Shown one piece after another: positions 7,913-15,130 of a stretch of 41,128 bases of DNA; positions within the stretch are counted from its first letter, which is position 1, and each line of letters begins with the position of its first letter. The DNA comes from Candidatus Roizmanbacteria bacterium RIFCSPHIGHO2_02_FULL_37_13b (GTDB taxonomy: Bacteria > Patescibacteriota > Microgenomatia > UBA1406 > HO2-37-13b): the NCBI GenBank assembly GCA_001789395.1, contig MFZK01000010.1, positions 36,628-77,755 on the forward strand, written 5' to 3'. The notes beneath the pieces are model-generated. The model worked only from the letters and a program-made list of their open reading frames with translations. It was not told where the DNA came from and did not search any database. The position numbers were made by a program, and so were the translations under genes.

Positions 7913-7920
7913 ATTATAAT
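7913..7920. promoter_or_regulatory. Overlapping divergent -10 elements
   Basis: The sequence ATTATAAT contains TATAAT on the plus strand (7915-7920, 12 nt before the thermonuclease ATG at 7933) and TATAAT on the minus strand (7918-7913, 11 nt before the 34-residue peptide). Both transcripts would have leaders of only a few nucleotides. The two promoters overlap and so probably exclude each other. Confidence 0.5.
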
Positions 7921-7932
7921 CGATTGATCTTT

Positions 7933-8493
7933 ATGCATAAACTGCTTATTAGTCTTTTAATTTTAGCTTTGTCTTTTATTAATCTATATTTACCGAAAGG
8001 AGACAGACTTCGACGGACCGATATTAAAAAAATAGCGAATACGGTATCTCAACTGGACCAAAAAGTAGCCACTAATGAAGCCGGTTTTCATACCGTTGTC
8101 AAGGTCATCGACGGTGATACTATAGAAATAGATACACATGAGAAAGTCAGATATATTGGTATCGATACGCCAGAGCTTCATCATCCTAAAAAAAAGATAG
8201 AATGTTATGCCATAGAGGCGTTTAAAAAAAATCAGGAGCTTATTTTAAATAAACGGGTTAAATTGATTAAAGACATTTCAAACAAAGATAGATATGGACG
8301 TCTACTTCGATACGTATATTTAATTAATAATCAGAATGTTGAGACCTTTGTAAATGCAAAATTAATTGAAGAAGGTTTTGCTTATGTAGTTACATATCCT
8401 CCGGATGTGGCATATTCTCAATATTTTCTGAAACTGCAGCTTCAGGCAAGAGAGAGGAAGTTGGGTTTGTGGAGGCAATGTTCTTACGAATAA
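7933..8493 (+). CDS. Secreted or membrane-anchored thermonuclease (SNase-like)
   Basis: From the ATG at 7933 the protein is 186 residues. A hydrophobic N-terminal signal or anchor (MHKLLISLLILALSFINLYL) leads to a staphylococcal-nuclease domain: VVKVIDGDTIEI, KVRYIGIDTPE with the Ca2+-binding and catalytic residues, KDRYGRLLRYVYL with the second catalytic Arg region, and LIEEGFAYV, ending in ARERKLGLW. It likely degrades extracellular DNA or RNA for nucleotide scavenging. An upstream in-frame ATG at 7834 is rejected because it falls before the promoter and gives no signal peptide. The last 104 nt overlap the minus-strand gene that follows. Confidence 0.9.
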   Translation: MHKLLISLLILALSFINLYLPKGDRLRRTDIKKIANTVSQLDQKVATNEAGFHTVVKVIDGDTIEIDTHEKVRYIGIDTPELHHPKKKIECYAIEAFKKNQELILNKRVKLIKDISNKDRYGRLLRYVYLINNQNVETFVNAKLIEEGFAYVVTYPPDVAYSQYFLKLQLQARERKLGLWRQCSYE

Positions 8494-9136
8494 ATCTTTT
8501 ATGGATCTCCAATGCTATTCTCATTACTATAACCGACAATGCGAAGATAAAAATGGGAAGTCCTATCGGCGGCAAGTCTGTTTTTTCACCATTTAACCAA
8601 TGCAGCCATGATTTATACCGGTCAATCGCAAAATGGAAAATTATAAAAATATAAGCAATATAACCGATTCTTAAAAGCCTTCGCCAATTTTTCCCACCGA
8701 TTTTATTGAAGATTTTCGGAAGCGCAATCAAAGTCATACCAAAAAAAATTAACAGAGCCATGACTCCGAGAGTAATGACAAATATATTACTGGGATGAAA
8801 ATAATATGAGGGAAAGGGAAAATTTTCCTGGAGTAGAAAGAAGGTGATTAAGAAATGAAATAATGCATAGAAAAAACCTATAAACCCCAATTGTTTACGG
8901 TATATAATCTTGGGTCTGGCGAAATTCCAAAAGTAGCAGATCCCACTTAAAATCATTGATAATCCGGTTAAAATGACTGCGGTCCAGGCCAATGCTTTAT
9001 TCCATACTCCAAGATCATACTGCCCAAAGGAATATCCAATATAAAAAAATAATAAAATTGAGATCGGTAGGCTAAAAAGAATAACTCTTAAATACAGAGT
9101 AAAATCAATTTTTCTGTTTGAATTATTGTTATCCAT
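8390..9136 (-). CDS. Ferric-reductase-like / MsrQ (YedZ)-like heme membrane protein
   Basis: The protein has 248 residues and six predicted TM segments. Two helices carry spaced histidines in a YedZ-like context: RKQLGFIGFFYALFHFLITF and WRRLLRIGYIAYIFIIFHFA, like the heme-ligating helices of MsrQ and ferric-reductase-like domains (PF01794). MsrQ normally delivers electrons to the methionine-sulfoxide reductase MsrP, but no MsrP gene is present here, so the partner is unknown. The C-terminal 34 codons overlap the end of the thermonuclease gene antisense (8390-8493). The start is the ATG before DNNNSNRKIDF. Confidence 0.7.
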   Translation of the reverse strand: MDNNNSNRKIDFTLYLRVILFSLPISILLFFYIGYSFGQYDLGVWNKALAWTAVILTGLSMILSGICYFWNFARPKIIYRKQLGFIGFFYALFHFLITFFLLQENFPFPSYYFHPSNIFVITLGVMALLIFFGMTLIALPKIFNKIGGKNWRRLLRIGYIAYIFIIFHFAIDRYKSWLHWLNGEKTDLPPIGLPIFIFALSVIVMRIALEIHKRFIRKNIASTNPTSSLLPEAAVSENIENMPHPEDM

Positions 9137-9210
9137 TTTAATAATATTTTAGCACAGGAGCTTTGATATTGGTCCCGCTTTGTGGTAAGATAATATCTTC
9201 CTGAGAGCAT

Positions 9211-10161
9211 ATGCAAAAAAAAACCATTGTCATTGCTTTAGGGGGTAATGCTATCTTGCAAAAAGGCGAAGAGGGAAACTTCGAAACTCAGTATAAAAAC
9301 GTAAATCAGGCAATGGAGGGAATTGCCGATTTAACTCTTAGTAATAAATACCGGATCGTCATCACTCACGGTAATGGTCCTCAAGTTGGAGCACTTTTGA
9401 TTCAACAGGCGATGTCTAACCAAATTGTTCCCGAGATGCCGATGCATGTTTGTGGAGCAATGAGCCAGGGACTTATCGGCTATTTGATTCAGCAGTCATT
9501 ACAAAACATATTTAATAAAAAGAAGATTAAAAAGGAGGTAGCAACGATCATAACTCAAGTAGTAGTTGATGTAAAAAGCAAAGCTTATATAAATCCTTCA
9601 AAACCGGTTGGTTTATATTATAAAAAAAACGAAGCAGATAAAATAGCCAAAGAAAAAGGCTATGTGTTTAAAGAAGATGCCGGTCGGGGATATCGGCGCG
9701 TGGTCCCTTCTCCATACCCCATAAAAATTATTGAGATTGAAGCAATAAAAAAAAATGTAAATGAAGATATTTTGGTTATTGCCGGTGGTGGTGGCGGGAT
9801 CCCTGTATATTTGAAAAATGACAAGATACATGGGTCAGATGCCGTCATTGATAAAGATCATCTTGGTGCACTCTTAGCGGATGAACTCGACGCTGATGAA
9901 TTTATTATTCTTACAGCGGTAGAAAATGCCTATTTGAATTTTAATAAAAAAAACCAATTGATTTTGAAAAAAATAAGTGTCAAAGATGCAAAAAAATATC
10001 TTGGGGCCGGGCATTTTGCTGCCGGAAGTATGGGTCCTAAGATAGAAGCTGCGATCAATTTTGTCACCTCAAAAAAGAAACGCAAATCGGTGATTACCAG
10101 CAATAATAAGTTGTTACAAGCACTGTCAGGCAAAGCTGGGACAGAAATAGTTAATAATTGA
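9211..10161 (+). CDS. arcC: Carbamate kinase
   Basis: This 316-residue amino-acid-kinase-fold enzyme shows IALGGNAI at the N-terminus, ITHGNGPQVG near 50, the PMHVCGAMSQGLIGY segment near 76, VIAGGGGGIPV near 189 with KDHLGALLAD following, and FAAGSMGPKIEAA near 268. It normally makes ATP from carbamoyl phosphate and ADP, the last step of the arginine deiminase and related fermentations. Its stop overlaps an alternative TTG of the next gene, so the two are clearly an operon. No arginine deiminase or transporter gene is present in this window. Confidence 0.95.
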   Translation: MQKKTIVIALGGNAILQKGEEGNFETQYKNVNQAMEGIADLTLSNKYRIVITHGNGPQVGALLIQQAMSNQIVPEMPMHVCGAMSQGLIGYLIQQSLQNIFNKKKIKKEVATIITQVVVDVKSKAYINPSKPVGLYYKKNEADKIAKEKGYVFKEDAGRGYRRVVPSPYPIKIIEIEAIKKNVNEDILVIAGGGGGIPVYLKNDKIHGSDAVIDKDHLGALLADELDADEFIILTAVENAYLNFNKKNQLILKKISVKDAKKYLGAGHFAAGSMGPKIEAAINFVTSKKKRKSVITSNNKLLQALSGKAGTEIVNN

Positions 10162-10172
10162 TAGAAAAAAAT

Positions 10173-11132
10173 ATGCGCCATTTAATTTCTTTAAAAGAAC
10201 AATCAAAAAAAGATTTAATGGATATATTGACAATTTCAGCAAAAATTAAAGAAGCAAGGAAGAAAGGAAAATTGACAGACTATTTACCAAACCAGACATT
10301 GATTATGCTTTTTGAGAAAACTTCGACAAGAACCCGTCTTTCTTTTGAAGCAGGAATGACTGAACTCGGAGGTCATGCTATATTTCTTGATGCTAAAAGT
10401 ACTCAATTATCAATAGGCACCGATATAAAAGATGAAATTAGAGCGATTATGAGATACGGGCAAGTGTTGATGTATCGAGCAGTTAAAGCCTCAAATGTCA
10501 CACTTTCAGCATCTCTTAATCAAATACCAGTCATAGATGCTTGTTCGGAGAAATACCACCCATGTCAAGCTTTGGGAGACATGTTAACCATGATTGAGCA
10601 TTCTAATGGTTTAAAACAAATAAAAAAAGTGGTTTGGCTAGGAATTGAGAATAATGTTTCTAATTCTTTAATGACTGTTTGCACTAAGCTTGGTATAAGA
10701 TTTGTAATTGTTGCACCAGATGTCAATAAGCCAAGTATTGACTATGAATTAAATAAGATGGCCGATAAAACCGGCTTGGTAGAGCGAACATTAAATCTAA
10801 AGTCAGCACTTAAGGATGCAGATTATGTACACACCGACACATGGATGGATATGGAGTTTTTTAAGAATGGCAAAGTATTACCTGAATTTAAAAAAGAATA
10901 CGAAGGCAGAATTAAGACATTTATGCCGTATCAGCTAAATGGTAATTTAATCGATAAATATGCTCCAAAAGCAAAAATTATGCATTGCATGGCATGCCAC
11001 ATCAATTATGAAATCACCCGTGATGCAGTTGATCATAATAACTCAATAATTTTTGATCAAGCAGAAAATAGAATGCATGCTCAAAAAGGAATTATCATGT
11101 GGTTATTGCAGAAGGAAAAATTAGTTAAGTAG
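10173..11132 (+). CDS. Ornithine carbamoyltransferase-like enzyme, atypical specificity loop
   Basis: From the ATG at 10173 the protein is 319 residues (a TTG at 10158 would add five). The carbamoyl-phosphate site is canonical: TSTRTR (50-55) and HPCQ (129-132). GIENNVSNSL corresponds to the DGNNV ornithine segment but lacks its Asp. The usual DxxxSMG amino-acid motif is DTWMDME and the usual HCLPAHRGEEVT is HCMACHINYEIT. The second substrate is therefore uncertain; ornithine is the default. Paired with carbamate kinase, it likely runs phosphorolysis of a carbamoylated compound to yield carbamoyl phosphate and then ATP. Confidence 0.8.
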   Translation: MRHLISLKEQSKKDLMDILTISAKIKEARKKGKLTDYLPNQTLIMLFEKTSTRTRLSFEAGMTELGGHAIFLDAKSTQLSIGTDIKDEIRAIMRYGQVLMYRAVKASNVTLSASLNQIPVIDACSEKYHPCQALGDMLTMIEHSNGLKQIKKVVWLGIENNVSNSLMTVCTKLGIRFVIVAPDVNKPSIDYELNKMADKTGLVERTLNLKSALKDADYVHTDTWMDMEFFKNGKVLPEFKKEYEGRIKTFMPYQLNGNLIDKYAPKAKIMHCMACHINYEITRDAVDHNNSIIFDQAENRMHAQKGIIMWLLQKEKLVK

Positions 11133-11179
11133 TCATTTATTCTTCGATTATCCGATAATCTCACCTTCCATATTTTTGC

Positions 11180-11185
11180 TATACT
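11180..11185 (+). promoter_or_regulatory. -10 element TATACT, 6 nt before GTG start
   Basis: TATACT ends exactly 6 nt before the GTG start at 11192, placing the expected transcription start on the start codon (leaderless). Confidence 0.5.
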
Positions 11186-11191
11186 TGAATT

Positions 11192-11668
11192 GTGTTTAAT
11201 AAAATATTGTTTTTGATATCAATAAGTTTGGCTTTAGGATTGTTGATTCATGGTAGTTTGGTATATGGACAGTCAATACCGAAAACCAGATATTCTCCGA
11301 CGGAATTTATCGTCAAATATAAACCGGGGCAAGCGACCAACAATTTGAAACTATTAGTATTAGATCGTCAAAAAAAAGCTAAGAACATCATCAATCGTAT
11401 AGTGTTTTTTTTTGGTGATTTCAAGACAAGGATAACCAATAAAAAAACTCCCGAGGATAGATGGGTTCGGTTTGAGTCGTTAAATAAAACATTAGGTATT
11501 CTTAGTGAAACGAATCTTAGTCCCGAGTCGAAACAAGTGACGGATCTTTATGTAGTTAAAACGAACGGGAAATTAGATATACTGAAAGTAATAGAATCGT
11601 ATAAACAATTGCCGGAGGTTGAATACGCCGAACCAAATTATCTTTATGAAACGCTCGAATTACCATAA
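11192..11668 (+). CDS. Secreted free-standing protease-propeptide (inhibitor I9-like) protein
   Basis: The 158-residue protein starts with GTG, has a signal peptide (hydrophobic to about residue 26), and contains the subtilase prodomain layout: TEFIVKYKPGQ near 37, a central insertion, LYVVKTNG near 122 and LPEVEYAEPNYLYE at the C-terminus. The last motif is almost the same as in the prodomain of the next gene (VDYAEPNYLYD), but no catalytic domain follows. It overlaps the downstream protease start by 23 nt. It could be a dedicated inhibitor or folding helper of that protease, or a duplicated and truncated protease. The intact signal peptide and frame favour function. Confidence 0.72.
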   Translation: MFNKILFLISISLALGLLIHGSLVYGQSIPKTRYSPTEFIVKYKPGQATNNLKLLVLDRQKKAKNIINRIVFFFGDFKTRITNKKTPEDRWVRFESLNKTLGILSETNLSPESKQVTDLYVVKTNGKLDILKVIESYKQLPEVEYAEPNYLYETLELP

Positions 11669-13262
11669 AACCATTCAAATACTGTTCACATTGTTAGTAT
11701 TTTTTTTCATGCCAACGATGGTTTTTGGTCAGGGTGCTCAGGATCAATATGTAGATAATTCGGTGATTGTCAAATATAAGGAATCGCCAATATTATTGGA
11801 GATAAAGGCTAAAGAAAGACTAAACAGAGAAGATAATTTTCTTGGAAAATTACAAAATTTAGGGCAAGATATTACTCTTGGAATAAGCGGTGGAGCGGCT
11901 CCGGAGACAACGCTACAAAAAATAGATAATTTATCACAACAAATTGGAGCTGAAAAAGCGAATGCAACGGATGAAATCGGCAATAATGTCTTTGCTTTAA
12001 ATACTGACGGCAAACAAGAAGTCAAAGATATCGTCAATTTTTTAAATCAACAGAAAGAAGTCGACTATGCCGAACCCAATTATCTCTACGATTTTTTGGC
12101 AGTGCCCAATGATACTTATTACAATAAAATGTGGGCGCTGACAAAAATTAAAGCACCGCAAGCCTGGGATCAAACCACGGGATCAAAAAGTATAATCGCT
12201 GCAATTATTGACTCTGGAATCGACGTCAATCACGAGGATTTAAAAGGCAATATAGTTGCTACTAAAGATTTCACCGGTTGTGGAATGCAGGATGATGTCG
12301 GACACGGCACTCATACGGCCGGTACTGTCGGAGCAGTAGGTAATAACACTACTGGAGTAGTAGGAATAAACTGGACAGTCGGGATAATGGCTTTAAAAGT
12401 CGGCTGTTCAGGTAAAGATATTGCATTGTCAACTGTCACGTCGGCGATAAATTATGCAGCTGATAATGGTGCCAGGGTAATAAATATGAGTCTTGGTGGA
12501 TCCGGTAGCAGTCAATCGATGGCAGATGCAATCAGTAATGCTGTTAAAAAAAATGTCGTTGTCGTTGTCGCCGCCGGAAACAGTAGTGGAAACAATGCTG
12601 ACTCTCTCTATCCAGCCAGTGATCCAAATGTAATTACAGTTTCAGCAACTGGTCCAAGCGATGAATTGGCTCATTATTCCAGTTATGGTACATGTGTCGA
12701 CGTGGCTGCTCCGGGAGGAAATCCATCGGGTGGATCAAGTACTTGTACGGATGCGACTTGCATTGCTTCAACGTGGCCTGGTAATAAATATAATATACTT
12801 ACGGGGACTAGCATGGCGTCTCCTCACGTCGCTGGACTGGCCGCATTAGTATTATCAAAAAATCCCAGTCTTACCTCACTACAGGTTAGACAGATTATAG
12901 AAAGTAGTGCGGTTGATTTAGGAACTTCAGGTAAAGATATTAAATTTGGCGCCGGAAGGATAGACGTCAAAGCAGCATTAGACAAAGTAACCGGAGGAAG
13001 TCCTCTTCCCACACCGACCAATTCTCTTCAACCTACGCTAACGACTCCGGTTTCCACCACATATCCGACAGCCTTGCCGACGGGAATTACGCCTCAGCCT
13101 ACTTCAGCGACGAGTAAAGACAGGGGAGATTATGACAGTGACGGCACGATAACTTATAATGATTTTGTTAAATGGAAGGATGATTTTGTTCAAACATTAA
13201 GTAAACTTAGATACTTTGAATCCTGGAGAAAAATATACTTTTCGATAAATAGAGCGTTATAA
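11646..13262 (+). CDS. Secreted subtilisin-like serine protease (S8) with I9 prodomain and dockerin-like tail
   Basis: From ATG 11646 the protein is 538 residues. It has a signal peptide (to about 28), an I9-type prodomain ending near 150, and a peptidase S8 domain with the triad Asp189 (DSGID), His220 (GHGTH), Ser389 (GTSMASPH) and oxyanion Asn312 (AAGNSSGN). A Pro/Thr/Ser linker follows from about 455, then one calcium-loop, dockerin-like repeat (DYDSDGTITYNDFVKW) and a short tail. The linker plus single dockerin-like repeat is a common tail of CPR surface proteins and probably holds the enzyme at the cell surface. An earlier in-frame ATG at 11619 lies before the hydrophobic signal and is less likely. 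Confidence 0.93.
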   Translation: MKRSNYHKTIQILFTLLVFFFMPTMVFGQGAQDQYVDNSVIVKYKESPILLEIKAKERLNREDNFLGKLQNLGQDITLGISGGAAPETTLQKIDNLSQQIGAEKANATDEIGNNVFALNTDGKQEVKDIVNFLNQQKEVDYAEPNYLYDFLAVPNDTYYNKMWALTKIKAPQAWDQTTGSKSIIAAIIDSGIDVNHEDLKGNIVATKDFTGCGMQDDVGHGTHTAGTVGAVGNNTTGVVGINWTVGIMALKVGCSGKDIALSTVTSAINYAADNGARVINMSLGGSGSSQSMADAISNAVKKNVVVVVAAGNSSGNNADSLYPASDPNVITVSATGPSDELAHYSSYGTCVDVAAPGGNPSGGSSTCTDATCIASTWPGNKYNILTGTSMASPHVAGLAALVLSKNPSLTSLQVRQIIESSAVDLGTSGKDIKFGAGRIDVKAALDKVTGGSPLPTPTNSLQPTLTTPVSTTYPTALPTGITPQPTSATSKDRGDYDSDGTITYNDFVKWKDDFVQTLSKLRYFESWRKIYFSINRAL

Positions 13263-13399
13263 GATCTTCTTACATATTCCATATATTGAAAAAAAGCTGA
13301 CCCGAGTCTATAATAAGGCTTACAATAATTTCTTTGTACCTTGAAAATTGGATGATTTTATTTATTTGATAATTGATCATTAAAATTGATAATTTATTA

Positions 13400-13445
13400 T
13401 CCCCTGTAGCTCAATTGGTACCTGCCTGCCGGCAGGCAGGGAGCG
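13400..13445 (+). pseudogene. 5' tRNA-Asn remnant (nt 1-26), interrupted by a 20-bp palindrome
   Basis: Positions 13400-13420 repeat nt 1-21 of the intact tRNA-Asn (13695-13715) without mismatch. After a 20-bp palindrome, 13441-13445 (GAGCG) continues with nt 22-26. Similarity then stops. The fragment lacks an anticodon arm and cannot be a tRNA. It appears to be the original 5' end left behind when the GIY-YIG unit entered the tRNA gene. Confidence 0.75.
13421..13440. repeat. Perfect 20-bp palindrome inserted in the tRNA remnant
   Basis: CCTGCCTGCCGGCAGGCAGG equals its own reverse complement and is far richer in GC than its surroundings. It splits the tRNA-Asn remnant exactly between nt 21 and 22 with no loss of tRNA sequence, so it looks like a clean insertion of a palindromic unit, secondary to the duplication. 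Confidence 0.8.
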
Positions 13446-13452
13446 GGAAGCG

Positions 13453-13458
13453 TATAAT
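13453..13458 (+). promoter_or_regulatory. -10 element TATAAT, 6 nt before ATG
   Basis: TATAAT ends 6 nt before the GIY-YIG start codon at 13465, consistent with a leaderless mRNA that could read on into the tRNA. Confidence 0.5.
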
Positions 13459-13464
13459 TATTGA

Positions 13465-13704
13465 ATGTATTGGATTTACGCAATAAGGAGCTACAAAGAT
13501 GGAAGAATATATGTTGGATTAAGTGCAAATGTAGATAAAAGAATTAAAGAACATAATAGTAAACAGGTTTTTTCAACTAAAGGATATTGTCCGTGGCGAT
13601 TAATTTTCAAAGAGTTTGTTGGAGATAGAAAAGCAGCACGAAGAAGAGAAAAATATTATAAAAGTGGAATCGGAAAAGAATATTTAAAGCAAATTCCCCT
13701 GTAG
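13465..13704 (+). CDS. Free-standing GIY-YIG nuclease (UPF0213/YhbQ-like) embedded in tRNA-Asn
   Basis: The 79-residue protein is a single GIY-YIG domain: WIYAIRS at residues 3-9, GRIYVGLS with the second motif, the catalytic-Arg region VDKRIKEHN, and a C-terminal AARRREKYYKSGIGKEYL helix. Relatives include homing-type endonucleases and YhbQ-like proteins that cut structured DNA. Its stop codon (TAG, 13702-13704) is nt 8-10 of tRNA-Asn, and its 5' side abuts a copy of the first 26 nt of the same tRNA. This suggests a mobile unit that targets the tRNA gene and restores its 5' end. The DNA target is inferred, not shown. Confidence 0.85.
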   Translation: MYWIYAIRSYKDGRIYVGLSANVDKRIKEHNSKQVFSTKGYCPWRLIFKEFVGDRKAARRREKYYKSGIGKEYLKQIPL

Positions 13705-13767
13705 CTCAATTGGTAGAGCGCCTCGCTGTTAACGAGGATGTTAGAGGTTCGAGTCCTCTCGGGGGAG
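13695..13767 (+). tRNA. tRNA-Asn (anticodon GTT)
   Basis: A complete 73-nt cloverleaf is present. The acceptor pairs 5' TCCCCTG with 3' CGGGGGA (one G-T pair), the D arm is GCTCAATTGGTAGAGC, the anticodon arm is CCTCG-CTGTTAA-CGAGG giving anticodon GTT, and the T arm is GAGG-TTCGAGT-CCTC. The discriminator is G and CCA is not encoded. The first ten nucleotides are also the end of the GIY-YIG ORF. Confidence 0.96.
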
Positions 13768-13776
13768 CAAATAAAC

Positions 13777-13800
13777 TTTAGATTGTTATAACAATCTAAA
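13777..13800. terminator. Perfect 24-bp palindrome after tRNA-Asn
   Basis: A perfect inverted repeat with 12-nt arms (TTTAGATTGTTA and its complement) starts 10 nt after the tRNA. It is AT-rich and lacks a strong T-run, so it could be a weak terminator, a processing signal or a bidirectional site. Confidence 0.5.
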
Positions 13801-13904
13801 ATAATATAATAACTACAGGAAACATATCCTCTAATTCCGTTTAATATTGTTAAAAATATTATTCCTGTTGATAAATCTTCTAATTTAAACTACTTTTATT
13901 ATTA

Positions 13905-14921
13905 ATGGAGAACGACATCGCTCAACTTCATAGAAGAATCAAAAGAAGTAAGTTTGCCATTTATGCTATTCTAGGATTTCTTATCATCTTAACATTAGGA
14001 ATTATTCTAATATTTCGTCAATCAACTCAAAAGGAAGCAATAATATATAAGTTGGTAGCGAAAGAAACAACAAATAATCGGTTGACTCCAACTATTGTGT
14101 CAAAGAACATAACAAAAAGTACATATTATAATAACGAATCAAGTCCACGCAAGATAGCACCTAATAAAAAGACTACAAATATAACTACATCTAATTTCGG
14201 TCCAAATAATTTCTGCGGACGATGTGTTAGTAAATTAAATTATAGGGTTTGGAATGAGGATGATCCAGAAAACGTTGAATGGAACTCAAAAAAATGTCAG
14301 GTTAGAGTGAAATGTGTTAACGGGAAGTTAGATCGATCTAAACTAGATTCAGATCCGTTTCTTAAATCGAGATTCGGCAGTTCAGGAAAATTTCCTATAC
14401 GTTGTCTCCATAAATCAGAATTTAATAATATCAAAGACTCAGATTTAGAAGAAGGGCCAATGGGAGAAGATGAATATGTATGTGAACCTACAAGCCCCCT
14501 TGACCTTTTTAATGTATGTTTGGGTGGCAATTACCATCCAGACTGGGATTTAATTATCAGTAAATTATGTGGTTGTGGATATATTAGAAGTGATGTTCCA
14601 ATAAAGGGAGCAGATTGTTCAAATTGCCAAAAAGATTGCCCACTATGCTTTCCAGATAAATGTAGTCGATGTAAACTATACGATGGAACCTGTGATCAAG
14701 TTTGTTCTGCTGCTGGATGTTCAAAACAATTAGTATGTAAAAACCAAATCGTTTGCGATTCAACACCAATATCATCATGTCAAAAAGACTGTACTTGTGA
14801 TGAACCAGCATATTGCGATATGGTTTCTAACTGTCTTACAAACGGTGGTCATTGCGAAGTATTTAATGGAAAGGGATACTGTTGTTCTGGTAACGAGAAT
14901 AACGTTCAAAGACCAGAATAA
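13905..14921 (+). CDS. Cysteine-rich single-pass surface protein, unknown function
   Basis: The 338-residue protein has a short N-terminal cytoplasmic helix, one TM segment (about residues 18-39), a Thr/Lys/Asn-rich stalk, and a C-terminal half packed with cysteines, including CGRC, CGCGYI, CSNCQKDCPLCF, CSRCKLYDGTCDQVC, CQKDCTCDEPAYC and a final YCCSG. The spacing suggests several disulfide-stabilised or metal-binding modules on the outside of the cell. I recognise no named family. The codon use is as AT-rich as the surroundings. It follows the tRNA-Asn region and may belong to the same accessory segment. Confidence 0.6.
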   Translation: MENDIAQLHRRIKRSKFAIYAILGFLIILTLGIILIFRQSTQKEAIIYKLVAKETTNNRLTPTIVSKNITKSTYYNNESSPRKIAPNKKTTNITTSNFGPNNFCGRCVSKLNYRVWNEDDPENVEWNSKKCQVRVKCVNGKLDRSKLDSDPFLKSRFGSSGKFPIRCLHKSEFNNIKDSDLEEGPMGEDEYVCEPTSPLDLFNVCLGGNYHPDWDLIISKLCGCGYIRSDVPIKGADCSNCQKDCPLCFPDKCSRCKLYDGTCDQVCSAAGCSKQLVCKNQIVCDSTPISSCQKDCTCDEPAYCDMVSNCLTNGGHCEVFNGKGYCCSGNENNVQRPE

Positions 14922-15130
14922 AAGACTTTTACAATCTTCCTATTTATAAGTATCGATAAAATAAAATCGGAGAATCATCAATAGAAGATAGTTCTTACTT
15001 CATCCGCTAGGGAGAGCAAATTTTTTAGCCTATTGTAACAACCCAATTTTGTGTACCCCAAGCGAATTCACTCGAACTTGTGAAATAAATAGAAGCTTAT
15101 TAATACTTTTTAACTTGTTTTTGTCTTCCT

